The position numbers and the translations under genes are program-made. Positions 43,273 through 52,168 of a DNA stretch of 64,000 bases are shown here, one piece after another. The stretch is from assembly GCA_014529385.2 (NCBI GenBank), contig CM043944.1, positions 52,387,268-52,451,267 on the forward strand, in the 5' to 3' direction. This DNA comes from Adiantum capillus-veneris (lineage: Eukaryota > Streptophyta > Polypodiopsida > Polypodiales > Pteridaceae). Position 1 is the first letter of the stretch. Every line of letters starts with the position of its first letter. Below the pieces are notes generated by a model, which made no database searches, was not told the origin of the DNA, and was given only the letters and a program-made list of their open reading frames with translations.

Positions 43273-44094
43273 TCAAGGGGAAGTACCGGGTCGAATAAAT
43301 CCTTGCTCAATGAGTTGCCTAAGTTGTTCCTTGAGTTCGATGGCTTCTGGAAGTGACATTTTATAAGGTCTTTTTGAGATAGGTTCACACCCAGGGATAG
43401 TCTCAATCTCATGATCTACCTCTCTATGTGGCGGAAGATTCGTAAGGTCTTCAGGGAATACATCATCATACTCTCTCAACCAGTTTGGCCAAAGTGAGTT
43501 ATCTGATTGGTCCACCTTGATGAGTTTAACCGCATAAATTTGCTGACCCTTCCTTAGTCCCTTCAAAATTCTGTTGGCCTTAACTAGAGTAGCCTTAGGT
43601 CTCCCATTTTCCCCTTGGATTAAGGCTTCATTACCCAAGTTATCTGTAAAGGTAAAATTCCCTTGTGCACAATGTATGTGGGCCCTATTTTGCTTTAGCC
43701 AGTCCATCCCTAGTATCCCATCAAAGAATCCTAAGGGTAGGGTTCGACATTGGGCAGAAGTTGGGTGTCCCACTAAATCAAAGTCAATTTTGCCTGCAGA
43801 GTGTTGAGATACTACTTCCTTGCCGTTTGCTAACTCTACAACTAGCTTGCTTGTTGGATACTTATCTAGCTTTAGCTTCCTTATGCATCGGGGTGAAAGA
43901 AATGAAAGAGTACTACCACAATCTATAAGGAAGTTAACTTGTTCACCTCTTAGAGATCCTGGCGTATGAATGACTGCGTATTGCTCGCAACCATTGGGAT
44001 TGTCAATTGCAGCATGTAGGGTTGCTCTCTCCACTGCTTCGTCACCCACAGGTTGTTGTACCCACAGTTGATTGTACCACTGCGGTAGCTCCAC
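43273..44094 (-). pseudogene. pol: CHR-1 protease and RT N-terminus
   Basis: 273 codons overlapping the end of gag in another frame. The protease contains VNFLIDCGSTLSFLS and GILGMDWL. The RT N-terminus follows with VDHEIETIPG, SKRPYKMS and GFIRPGTSP, then TGA at 43273-43275, where related elements read TSPWGAP. So it is probably a Trp-to-stop change. The gag/pol overlap in a different frame could reflect frameshifting or an indel. Confidence 0.88.
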
Positions 44095-44914
44095 GCCCTT
44101 GCCCTCTGTTCATCCTTCCTCGTCCTCCTCTTCCATTAGCTTGGCCACGCCCATGGGTATTCAAGGGTATGGCATTGGCGTTGGTTGCTTGAATGTTCCT
44201 GGGGCAATTGGATCTGTAATGTCCATGCTCGCCGCAACCATAGCATCGAACATCAGGGAACTCCATGGTTGTGGTGGTAGCCACAATAGGGCGCTGGTTA
44301 TACGCTTGGTTGGCTGGTCTGTTATCCCAAGCAGTCGTCCTTGCCGTCTTTGCCCAATGATTCCTCCTGTTCTGATTAGCCTTTTGTACTTCGAGAGCTA
44401 GAGGTTTGGCCCTCAACAAGGCATCCTGTAGCGTTGTTGGCCTGAGAGCTTCCAACCTAGTATTCAGGGGGTCGATTAGTCCTTGGCAGAACCTTGCCAC
44501 CTATTGTTCCAAGGTCATCTTAGGAGCATATCTCCGAAGAGTGACAAACTTTGCATAGTATTCTTCGATAGATGAATTCAACTGCCGAAGTGAAAAGAAT
44601 TCATTCATCCTCAAGGTTCTATAGGCAGGCGGTAAATATAGCCCCATTATTGCAGCTTTAATGTCTTCCCAGGACTGGGAAGATCCCTTAATATCCATGT
44701 CCCTGCAATGTTGCTTCCACCATATCTTGGCATTGCCAGTCAAGCAGAACATCGCAAGCATGGTCTGATTTACGGGTTGGGTCCCCGCAGCTTCAAAGTA
44801 ATCGTCCATGGCTTCCATCCATACTTCCGCATCTCTCTCCACATTTGCCCCCTCGCCCTTAAATATCAGAGGTTGGGCTTGCTTAAGGAGAAGCTTCTTC
44901 TCTTGCGTTGCCAA
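44042..44914 (-). pseudogene. gag: CHR-1 Gag
   Basis: Starts MATQEKKLLLKQAQ at 44914. It carries the Gag capsid domain (AEVWMEAMDDYFEA, MLAMFCLTGNAKIWW, NEFFSLRQLNSSIEEYY), is interrupted by TAG at 44501-44503, and continues in frame with VARFCQGLIDPL, a zinc knuckle CYGCGEHGHYRSNC and a Gly/Arg-rich tail. Without the stop it would be a 290-residue Gag. Confidence 0.9.
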
Positions 44915-45150
44915 GTACAGAGCAACAGGCGGTACCTACATGGATTATACAAATTCTTGATACCATTACTTGGATTTCAAAATAGACACGAGACTTTAAT
45001 AAAATTCAAATTTCCACTTTATCAAGAAACAGAGATTCAGAGACAAAAGCGCTTTATTGATGAAAATTTATTACAATCGAACCCTTCAAGGTTTAGGATA
45101 ACTGATAATCAGCTTATTACATGGCTTTATGGATTACGTATGACATACGC
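44915..45150 (-). other. CHR-1 gag leader
   Basis: Short non-coding interval between an unrecognised upstream ORF and gag. Confidence 0.5.
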
Positions 45151-45621
45151 CTAGGAGATGGTATTGACATGATGCACTACCTCATTCGTGTAATAGTTCC
45201 GATACTCATTCTTGAGTGGATAATAAGCTAAGATATCGAGCCGGAGTTCCGCTTTCAGTAATCCAAAGGTTTTGACTTGGTTTGCTGGGATCACATTGGT
45301 GACCTTCTCCAAGAGCTAGTTGTTGATGGTTTGGTTGGAGTTGTCTGAAACAGTCTGGTCCATTCGTGTAGGCACCAAGTAGAATATCTCTATTACTCTC
45401 AACTCTTCTCCCCAACGTATCTTCTTCAAGTCGGTAGCCGCGCATCCTAGCTTTCGAGCGTTGATGTAGTAAACCCCTCCTGGAAATGTCCAATCGAGTT
45501 CCCATCCCCTATCAATGCGAGTGGAGTGTGGCGTATAAGCCTTCAACAGTATCTCCATGACATCTCGCCTGAACACTTGAAACTTCCGATATTTGAGCAC
45601 GGGTTCTTCCTGCAACACCAA
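45151..45621 (-). pseudogene. CHR-1 leader ORF upstream of gag (about 156 aa, unknown), one TAG
   Basis: A sense-strand frame runs from about 45621 to TAG at 45151-45153, broken only by TAG at 45316-45318. It encodes a basic protein with segments such as FQVFRRDVMEILLKAYTP, WELDWTFPGGVYYINARKLG and IRWGEELRVIEIFYLVP, and after the stop LLEKVTNVIPANQVK and DILAYYPLKNEYRNYY. There is no ATG at the N-terminus (an in-frame ATG is in DVMEIL), so the start may come from splicing or be lost. I do not recognise it. It is not a normal chromovirus domain and lies where Gag leaders are usually non-coding. Confidence 0.5.
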
Positions 45622-45710
45622 TGCAAGGAATTCGGATCAACTACCTATATACTTTCAGTTCCTTATTTAAATATTCAAACAATACGACTTTATTTCCCAG
45701 CCTAACCTAG
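45622..45710 (-). other. CHR-1 5' leader
   Basis: Short interval before the unrecognised ORF; nothing further is visible. Confidence 0.5.
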
Positions 45711-45722
45711 GCTCTGATACCA
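45711..45722 (-). promoter_or_regulatory. CHR-1 primer-binding site, initiator tRNA-Met
   Basis: TGGTATCAGAGC on the minus strand, two bases from the LTR end at 45725. Confidence 0.95.
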
Positions 45723-45724
45723 GG

Positions 45725-46037
45725 TGTGAGGTCCCCACCCCACCGTATCAACGGCGGATCTGATGGTGAACCTAGTGGCCACTAGATCTATTGCGGAAGC
45801 AAACAAAATGGTTCGGGGTTCGACTAGTGGAAGATCTCTCATCACAAAGTGAGTCGAGTTCGAGCTTACTAGCAAAGATATCTAGCTCCACCTCGCAGGG
45901 GAAGCGTACTTGAGCTATCTAGCGATCCTAAGACCCACCTTCCAAGAGGAGAGAAGCCTCGAGTGCCTTTTTCCCCATGTTTCAGAGGCACGTACTCTCG
46001 AGAATTCCCCACTCTAGGGGCAATGAGCATTACTAAT
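45725..46037 (-). mobile_element. CHR-1 5' LTR, first piece
   Basis: Matches 37914-38208 and carries the complete LTR end (TGTGAGGTCC on the plus strand). Split by COP-3 at 46037/46038; the LTR resumes at 51489. Confidence 0.92.
46033..46037. repeat. COP-3 target-site duplication CTAAT (left)
   Basis: CTAAT here and again at 51489-51493 bracket COP-3. The undisturbed CHR-1 LTR near 38208 has a single ACTAATATCG. Confidence 0.95.
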
Positions 46038-46720
46038 TGTTAAGTATGGAGTCTGATTTACCCTTGTAATTTTCTGTGGTAAAAGCGCACATTTGTAAGG
46101 CCCCCATTATGAGGAGAAGCCATTGTGCGTGAAGGAAAATCACTCAGCGGAAACCAAAATTTTCACAGACAAGAATCAGGGCCAACTTTAGAGGCCTCGG
46201 GGACGGAGGCCCCCGAGACTTTTTTTTTTGCCGGAATATTATGGCCGGACGACGGCCGAAAAGTGGTCGGAAAACAACCGGTCGGTTGGCCGGTGGCAGG
46301 TAGTCAATGGCCGATGGCCGGTGGTCAGAAGTCAATGGCCGGTGGCCGGTGGTTGGAAGTCAATGGCCGGTGGCCGGTGGCCGAATTCAAAAGCGGACTT
46401 GTCTTCTCAAGGGCGGCCACACATGGGCGGATTGGAGGGTCCGATTTGGAATTATTCGCACAAGGGCGGCTACACATGGCTGTCTCTCATAAGAGAGGGC
46501 AGCCCTTTTGGCCTATAAAAGGAGGCCATTTCTACACACATTTGATAGTGTGAAGTTGATGCAACAAGGTGAGTGTGAGGTGGTGAGAGTGAAGCAAGGC
46601 GGGAGCTCTATCAAGGGTTTAATCCCTTTGTAAACTACTTCTTCTTTTGAAGTGCTAAGGCCATTGAGTGGCTGCTTTCCCTTGGACGTAGCCCACATTG
46701 GGTGAACCACGTATATCGTG

Positions 46721-46759
<39 letters not shown>

Positions 46760-46844
46760 CTATAATCTCTTGTGTGTGAAATCTATCTCTCTCCATTAAG
46801 TAATCTACTCAAAAATCTATTTAGCTACGTCTTATTTCCTAACA
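46038..46844 (+). mobile_element. COP-3 5' LTR
   Basis: TGTTAAG…CCTAACA. Contains an array of GGCCGGTGG-type repeats (46285-46383), TATA box TATAAAA at 46514-46520 and a (CT)n run at about 46726-46755. Confidence 0.93.
46285..46383. repeat. GGCCGGTGG minisatellite in COP-3 LTR
   Basis: Alternating GGCCGGTGG and AAGTCAATGG units upstream of the TATA box. The right LTR has about 40 bp less (50985-51043). Confidence 0.88.
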
Positions 46845-46846
46845 AC

Positions 46847-46858
46847 TGGTATCAGAGC
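46847..46858 (+). promoter_or_regulatory. COP-3 primer-binding site, initiator tRNA-Met
   Basis: TGGTATCAGAGC, two bases after the LTR end. Confidence 0.96.
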
Positions 46859-46917
46859 AAGGTTTGCTCGTAGCTAAATTATCTCAAGGAAAGGATTCCT
46901 TGAATTGAGTGGGAGTT

Positions 46918-49308
46918 ATGGCAGAGGAAGGGAAGCTCAAGATTGAGAAGTTCAACGGAAAAAACTACCAACATTGGAAGATGCAGATTGAAGACTATCT
47001 CTACCAGACGGACCTCTATTTGCCACTAGGCGGTCTTGTGAAGAAGCCCGCAACAATGGCAGATGAAGCATGGATTGTCCTTGATCGAAAGGCACTGGGA
47101 ACAATCCGGTTAAGCTTGGCGTCAATGGTGGCCTTCAATGTTTCGGAGATGAAGACCACGGAGGACTTGATGAAGTCACTTGACGACTTCTACGAGAAAC
47201 CATCGGCATCCAATAAGGTATTTCTTATGAAGTGCTTGTTCAATCTAAAGATGGCAGAGAATGGTTCAGTTGCAGAACACCTAAATGACTTTAACACAAA
47301 CATAAGTCAACTTCGATCGGTGAAAATCAATTTCGATGACGAAGTGCGAGCTCTCCTTATACTATCATCTCTACCGGATAGTTGGGACATCCTTGTGATG
47401 GCTGTAAGTAATTCTATCTCTGGCACAAATACTCTTAAGTTTGATGATGTTGTGGGTGTTCTCCTAAGCGAGGAAAAGCGAAGGAGAAGCACAGGAGAAT
47501 CATCAAGTGCTGCACTATCAATGGAAACAAGAGGAAGGCCTAAGGAGAGGTTCAAAAACCAAAAGGGTCGTGATCGCTCAAGGCGAAGCAAGTCACGCAC
47601 AAAGTCAGTTATTGAATGTTGGAACTGCGGCAAGAAGGGTCACATCAAGAAGGATTGCTGGCCCAAGAAGAAGAAGGAGACAGAGTCTCAAGACAACAAG
47701 CCAACATCGGAGGCCAATGTGGCAGGTAAAGTAGAGCAAGATGCTCTAATTCTCTCATTAGACAATGTGTCTAATTCCTGGATAGTAGATTCTGGGGCTT
47801 CATTTCATGCGGCACCACACAAGCAACATTTCCAAGACTACACCAAAGATAATTTTGGGTATGTATACTTGGGAGATGATGAAGCTTGTGAGATTGTCGG
47901 CAAAGGTACAGTTTTTGTCAAAACTGCTAACGGAAATGAATGGAAGCTTAAAGATGTTAGGCATGTTCCTTCTTTGGTGGTGGCCAAGGGAGAAAAAGTC
48001 GGTACACTTTACTTGTGTATTGTTAGCACACAACCTTCAGCTTGTGCAGCAACTACAGAAGTTGACAGTGCGGTGTGGCACTACCCACTTGGGCATATGA
48101 GTGCCAAAGGAATGGAAATCCTTCAAACAAAGAAGCTTCTACCAGGTTTGAAAGAAGTGGACTTAGAGTTCTGTGAAGATTGTGTTTATGGTAAACAAAA
48201 GAGGGTAAAATTTCAAAAATTAGGAAATGAAAGAAAAAATAAAAAACTTGAGCTTGTTCATTCTGATGTTTGGGGTCCTGCAAGTACACCATCACTTGGT
48301 GGCTCATTGTACTATGTAACATTCATAGACGATGCGACTAGAAAAACATGGGTTTATGTCATGAAGAATAAATCCGATGTATTTTCCATATTTCAAAGGT
48401 GGAAAGCCTTTGTGGAGAATGAAACAGGTATCAACGTTAAATGCCTCAGATCCGACAATGGAGGCGAATATTGCAGCCAAGCTTTTGAAAGCTTTTGTGC
48501 TAGCAATGGCATTCGGAGGCAAAGGACAACCCCAAGGACACCTCAACAAAATGGGATTTCGGAAAGGATGAACAGAACAATCATGGAACGAGCACGAAGC
48601 ATGCGGCTACATGCAGGCCTACCGCTTGAGCTTTGGGCGAAAGCTGTAAATACGTCTGTGTACTTAATCAATCGGTCACCCTCAACGGCATTGGATGGGG
48701 GAGTTCCAGAAGAGGCATGGACAGGTAAACCGGTGAATTATGCATTTCTTAAAGTTTTTGGGTGTGAGGCTTTCATGCACATAGATAGAAACCTAAGATC
48801 AAAGCTAGATGCAAAGTCCAAAAAGTGTTTCTTCATTGGCTATGGAGAAGGAGACTTTGGGTATCGCCTATGGAATCCTGAAGATGGTAAAATCTTAAGG
48901 AGTAGGGATGTAATCTTTAACGAACAAAATATGTACAAAGATTACTTGGAAAGAAAACAAACAAAAGAAACAGGTGATGAGTACATGGAGCTTGAGGATG
49001 GTGAAGACTCAAGGACTGCAAACGGTGACAATGTACAACAATGTCAACCAAATGAGGAGCCTCAACCTATTCCCCAAAGATCTACAAGAGCAAGTAGACC
49101 TCCAGAAAGGTTTGTTCCTTCCTTCAACCATCTCTTGATTTCAGATTCTGGAGAGCCGGAATCATACGAAGAAGCTATGCAACATGAATCCAAAGAACAA
49201 TGGACGAAGAGCATGCAAGTGGAGATGGACTCACTACATCGCAACCAAACATGGGAGTTGGTTGAGTTGCCTAAAGGTAAGCGGGCACTTCAAAACAAAT
49301 GGGTGTAA
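46918..49308 (+). CDS. gag-pol: COP-3 Gag, protease, integrase and start of RT
   Basis: Starts at ATG 46918 (MAEEGKLKIEKFNGKNY), typical of copia Gag. Gag capsid segment, about residues 10-190; zinc knuckle CWNCGKKGHIKKDC; protease WIVDSGASFHAAP; pre-integrase domain VWHYPLGHMSAKGME; integrase core with HSDVWGPA, LRSDNGGEY and PRTPQQNGISERMNRT (D, D and E present); C-terminal FIGYGEGDFGYRLWNP; linker; RT start TWELVELPKGKRALQNKWV. It ends at TAA where the family continues KWVYK, so the stop is a mutation. This part is fully open. Confidence 0.95.
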   Translation: MAEEGKLKIEKFNGKNYQHWKMQIEDYLYQTDLYLPLGGLVKKPATMADEAWIVLDRKALGTIRLSLASMVAFNVSEMKTTEDLMKSLDDFYEKPSASNKVFLMKCLFNLKMAENGSVAEHLNDFNTNISQLRSVKINFDDEVRALLILSSLPDSWDILVMAVSNSISGTNTLKFDDVVGVLLSEEKRRRSTGESSSAALSMETRGRPKERFKNQKGRDRSRRSKSRTKSVIECWNCGKKGHIKKDCWPKKKKETESQDNKPTSEANVAGKVEQDALILSLDNVSNSWIVDSGASFHAAPHKQHFQDYTKDNFGYVYLGDDEACEIVGKGTVFVKTANGNEWKLKDVRHVPSLVVAKGEKVGTLYLCIVSTQPSACAATTEVDSAVWHYPLGHMSAKGMEILQTKKLLPGLKEVDLEFCEDCVYGKQKRVKFQKLGNERKNKKLELVHSDVWGPASTPSLGGSLYYVTFIDDATRKTWVYVMKNKSDVFSIFQRWKAFVENETGINVKCLRSDNGGEYCSQAFESFCASNGIRRQRTTPRTPQQNGISERMNRTIMERARSMRLHAGLPLELWAKAVNTSVYLINRSPSTALDGGVPEEAWTGKPVNYAFLKVFGCEAFMHIDRNLRSKLDAKSKKCFFIGYGEGDFGYRLWNPEDGKILRSRDVIFNEQNMYKDYLERKQTKETGDEYMELEDGEDSRTANGDNVQQCQPNEEPQPIPQRSTRASRPPERFVPSFNHLLISDSGEPESYEEAMQHESKEQWTKSMQVEMDSLHRNQTWELVELPKGKRALQNKWV

Positions 49309-49339
49309 AAGCTGAAGGAAGAAGAAGGTGGGAAGAAAA

Positions 49340-49391
49340 GGTACAAGTCTAGGCTTGTGGTAAAAGGTACAAGTCTAGGCTTGTGGTAAAA
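49340..49391 (+). repeat. 26-bp tandem duplication in COP-3 RT
   Basis: GGTACAAGTCTAGGCTTGTG plus GTAAAA occurs twice head to tail (49340-49365 and 49366-49391). Because 26 is not a multiple of three it shifts the RT frame. Confidence 0.95.
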
Positions 49392-50732
49392 GGTTTTTCT
49401 CAAAAGAAAGGTATTGACTTCAATGAAATATTTTCTCCTGTTGTAAAAATGAACTCAATTAGGCTTGTCTTAAGCCTTGTGGCTGCTCATGATCTAAATC
49501 TCGAGCAAATGGATGTAAATACGGTATTCCCTCACGGTGACTTAGAGGAGGAAATCTACATGCTTCAACCAAAGGGGTATGAAGTAAAAGGTAAGGAGAA
49601 AATGGTTTTCATATTAAAGAAGAGCTTGTATGGTTTAAAGCAAGCATCAAGACAATGGTACTTGAAGTTTGATCGATGGATGTTGGATCATGGATTCACA
49701 AGATGCAACTCGGATCACTACATCTAAACGAAGAATTTGGGAGATGGGAAATTCATCATCCTAATGTTGTATGTTGATGACATGTTGATTGCAAGTGCTA
49801 ACATGTAGGACATCAAAGACCTAAAAGAGGAGCTGTCCAAATATTTTTCAATGAAAGATTTAGGTGCTGGAAAGAGGATACTTGGTATGAAAATATCAAG
49901 GGACAGGACAAAGAAGACAATAAACCTATCTCAAGAAGATTACATCAAGAAGGTACTAGAAAGGTTTGCAATGAAAAATGCAAAACCAGTTTCTACACCT
50001 TTGGCTGGTCATTTTAAACTAACGAAGGATATGTGTCCAAAGACACAAGAGGAGATAGCCTATATGTCTAAAGTTCCATATGCTGCAGCGGTAGGTTCTC
50101 TAATGTATGCTATGGTCTGGACAAGGCCAGACATTGCACATGCAGTGGGAGTTGTGAGTAGGTTCATGGACAACCCAGGTAAAGAGCATTGGCAAGCTGT
50201 GAAGTGGATACTTAGGTATCTAAAAGGGACAACAACAAATGCTTTGTATTTTGGAGGAACTGATATTTTTCTAGAAGGGTATGCTGATGCAGATATGCCA
50301 GGTGACAAAGATACTCGAAGGAGCACTACTGGCTATGTGTTCACGGTTGGAGGCACCACAGTAAGCTGGGCTTCAAAGTTGCAGAAAGTGGTTTCACTTT
50401 CTACCACGGAAGCAGAGTATGTAGCAATGACGGAGGCAAGCAAAGAAATTATGTGGCTTCACAGATTCTTAGAAGAGCTTGGATTCAAACAAGACAATTG
50501 TGTCTTGTACAGTGATAGCCAAAGCGCTATCCATCTTGCGAAGAACTTAGCCTTTCATTCAAGGACAAAGCACATTGAGGTGAGATATCACGTCATACGC
50601 ACTCTTTTGGAAGAGGGACAACTAAATCTAGGAAAGGTGCATACAAGTGAAAATCCTGCAGACATGTTTACAAAGGTGGTCAACAAGGAGAAGTTGAGCT
50701 TTTGCTCATCTTCAATTGGCATTCAAGGATAA
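49383..50732 (+). pseudogene. pol: COP-3 reverse transcriptase and RNase H
   Basis: One frame with TAA at 49725-49727 and TAG at 49806-49808. RT: VKGFSQKKGIDFNEIFSPVV, SLYGLKQASRQWY, then catalytic MLYVDDMLIA between the two stops. RNase H: TEAEYVAMTEASKE, YSDSQSAIHLAKN and TKHIEVRYHVIR. Active-site residues are intact, but the frame is disconnected from the upstream polyprotein by a stop and the 26-bp duplication. Confidence 0.92.
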
Positions 50733-50765
50733 GAAGCCAGAATGGAAAGCAGTCACAAGTTCTGT

Positions 50766-51488
50766 GGTAATTTTCTGTGGTAAAAGCACACATTTGTAAG
50801 GCCCCCATTATGAGGAGAAGCCATCGTGCGTGAAGGAAAATCACTCACCGGAAACCAAAATTTTCACGGATAAGAATCAGGGGCAACTTTAGAGGCCTCG
50901 GGGGCGGAGACCCCCGAGACTTTTTTTTTTCGCAGGAATAGTATGGCCGGACGGCGGCCGAAAAGTGGTCGGAAAACAACCGGTCGGTTGGCTGGTGGCC
51001 AGTGGCCGGTGGTTGGAAGTCAATGGCCGGTGGCCGGTGGCCGAATTCAAAAGCGGACTTGTCTTCTCAAGGGCGGCCACACATGGGCGGATTGGAGGGT
51101 CCGATTTGGACTTATTCGCACAAGGGCGGCTACACATGGCTGTCTCTCATAAGAGAGGGCAGCCCTTTTGGCCTATAAAAGGAGGCCATTTCTACACACA
51201 TTTGATAGTGTGAAGTTAATGCAACAAGGTGAGTGTGAGGTGGTGAGAGTGAAGCAAGGCGGGAGCTCTATCAAGGGTTTAATCCCTTTGTAAACTACTT
51301 CTTCTTTTGAAGTGCTAAAGCCATTGAGTGGCTGCTTTCCCTTGGACGTAGCCCACATTGGGTGAACCACGTATATCGTGTGTACTCTCTCTCTCTCTCT
51401 ACTCTATAATCTCTTGTGTGTGAAATCTATCTCTCTCCATTAAGTAATATACTAAAAAATCTATTTAGCTACGTCTTATTTCCTAACA
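50766..51488 (+). mobile_element. COP-3 3' LTR, first bases missing
   Basis: Aligns with 46067-46844, but the first 28 bp of the 5' LTR have no counterpart, and no polypurine tract adjoins the start. TATA box at 51174-51180. Shorter GGCCGGTGG array and CT run than the left LTR. Confidence 0.9.
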
Positions 51489-52103
51489 CTAATATCGAGT
51501 AAGCACTATGGGGACAAAGAGTTGGCATTGGCAACCTGAGCCAAGCCCCCACTTTCCACCCCCATACTCACACTTCCTTGTGTGACCTAATTAGTACCAC
51601 AAAGCTTGTTCAACATAAAGATTCCTTGTTTAATTCCGAATCACATTGTTCGTTAAAACAGCCCTTCAACCAGTATTGCAAACAACACCAAGACAGAATT
51701 CTAGTAAAAATTCTACTCAAACTTATTCATAAAAATTCCAATGTTCTGGAGGTACAACATCCCCCCTCCAACGAGATTTCACTCCTCCCGTTGTCGCCTA
51801 GCTGCCCATACAACTAGGTATGTCCACCGCATAGAAAGCAAGACGTGGGTTCCCACCGCATAGAAGCAAGTCGTGGGTATCCACCGCATAGAAAGCAAGT
51901 CGTGGATTCAAGAGCCCTTAACGAGGAACTCTGCCCCCTGTGATCAATAGGGGGTCAGGACTGATTCAACATTGTAAATAAAATAAACATGTCGAGCTAA
52001 ATTTTCCCTAGCAAACATTCTTTCCTAAATGCAACCAGCATACCCATCAATCATTTGCTTCCTACTTTAGAACTTAATGTACAATGAATTCAATGCTAAG
52101 GTT
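51489..52103 (-). mobile_element. CHR-1 5' LTR, second piece, truncated
   Basis: Continues 46037 after COP-3 and matches 38209-38881 apart from a deletion of about 36 bp near 51522 and one fewer minisatellite copy. It stops abruptly at 52103, joined to TAT-B primer-site sequence; about 1.8 kb of LTR is missing. Confidence 0.9.
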
Positions 52104-52168
52104 TGTGGGGGCACCAATTTGAGGCGGTCCGGGACGGGCAACAATTTGAGGCGGTCCGGGGCGGGCAA
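52104..52168 (-). repeat. TAT-B outer junction: primer-site remnant and 27-bp duplication
   Basis: On the minus strand the LTR end is followed by AATTGGTGCCCCCAC, which is primer-binding-site sequence expected only inside the element. Next to it a 27-bp segment (CAATTTGAGGCGGTCC…) is repeated in tandem (52115-52141, 52142-52168). Confidence 0.88.

Larger units (their letters stand above)
46038..51488 (+). mobile_element. COP-3, Ty1/copia element nested in CHR-1 LTR
   Basis: LTRs of about 807 bp (left) and 723 bp (right), initiator tRNA-Met primer-binding site, CTAAT target duplication, and copia domain order. It is younger than CHR-1, whose LTR it interrupts. Gag through integrase is one clean frame. 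RT onward is broken by stops and a 26-bp duplication. Confidence 0.97.
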
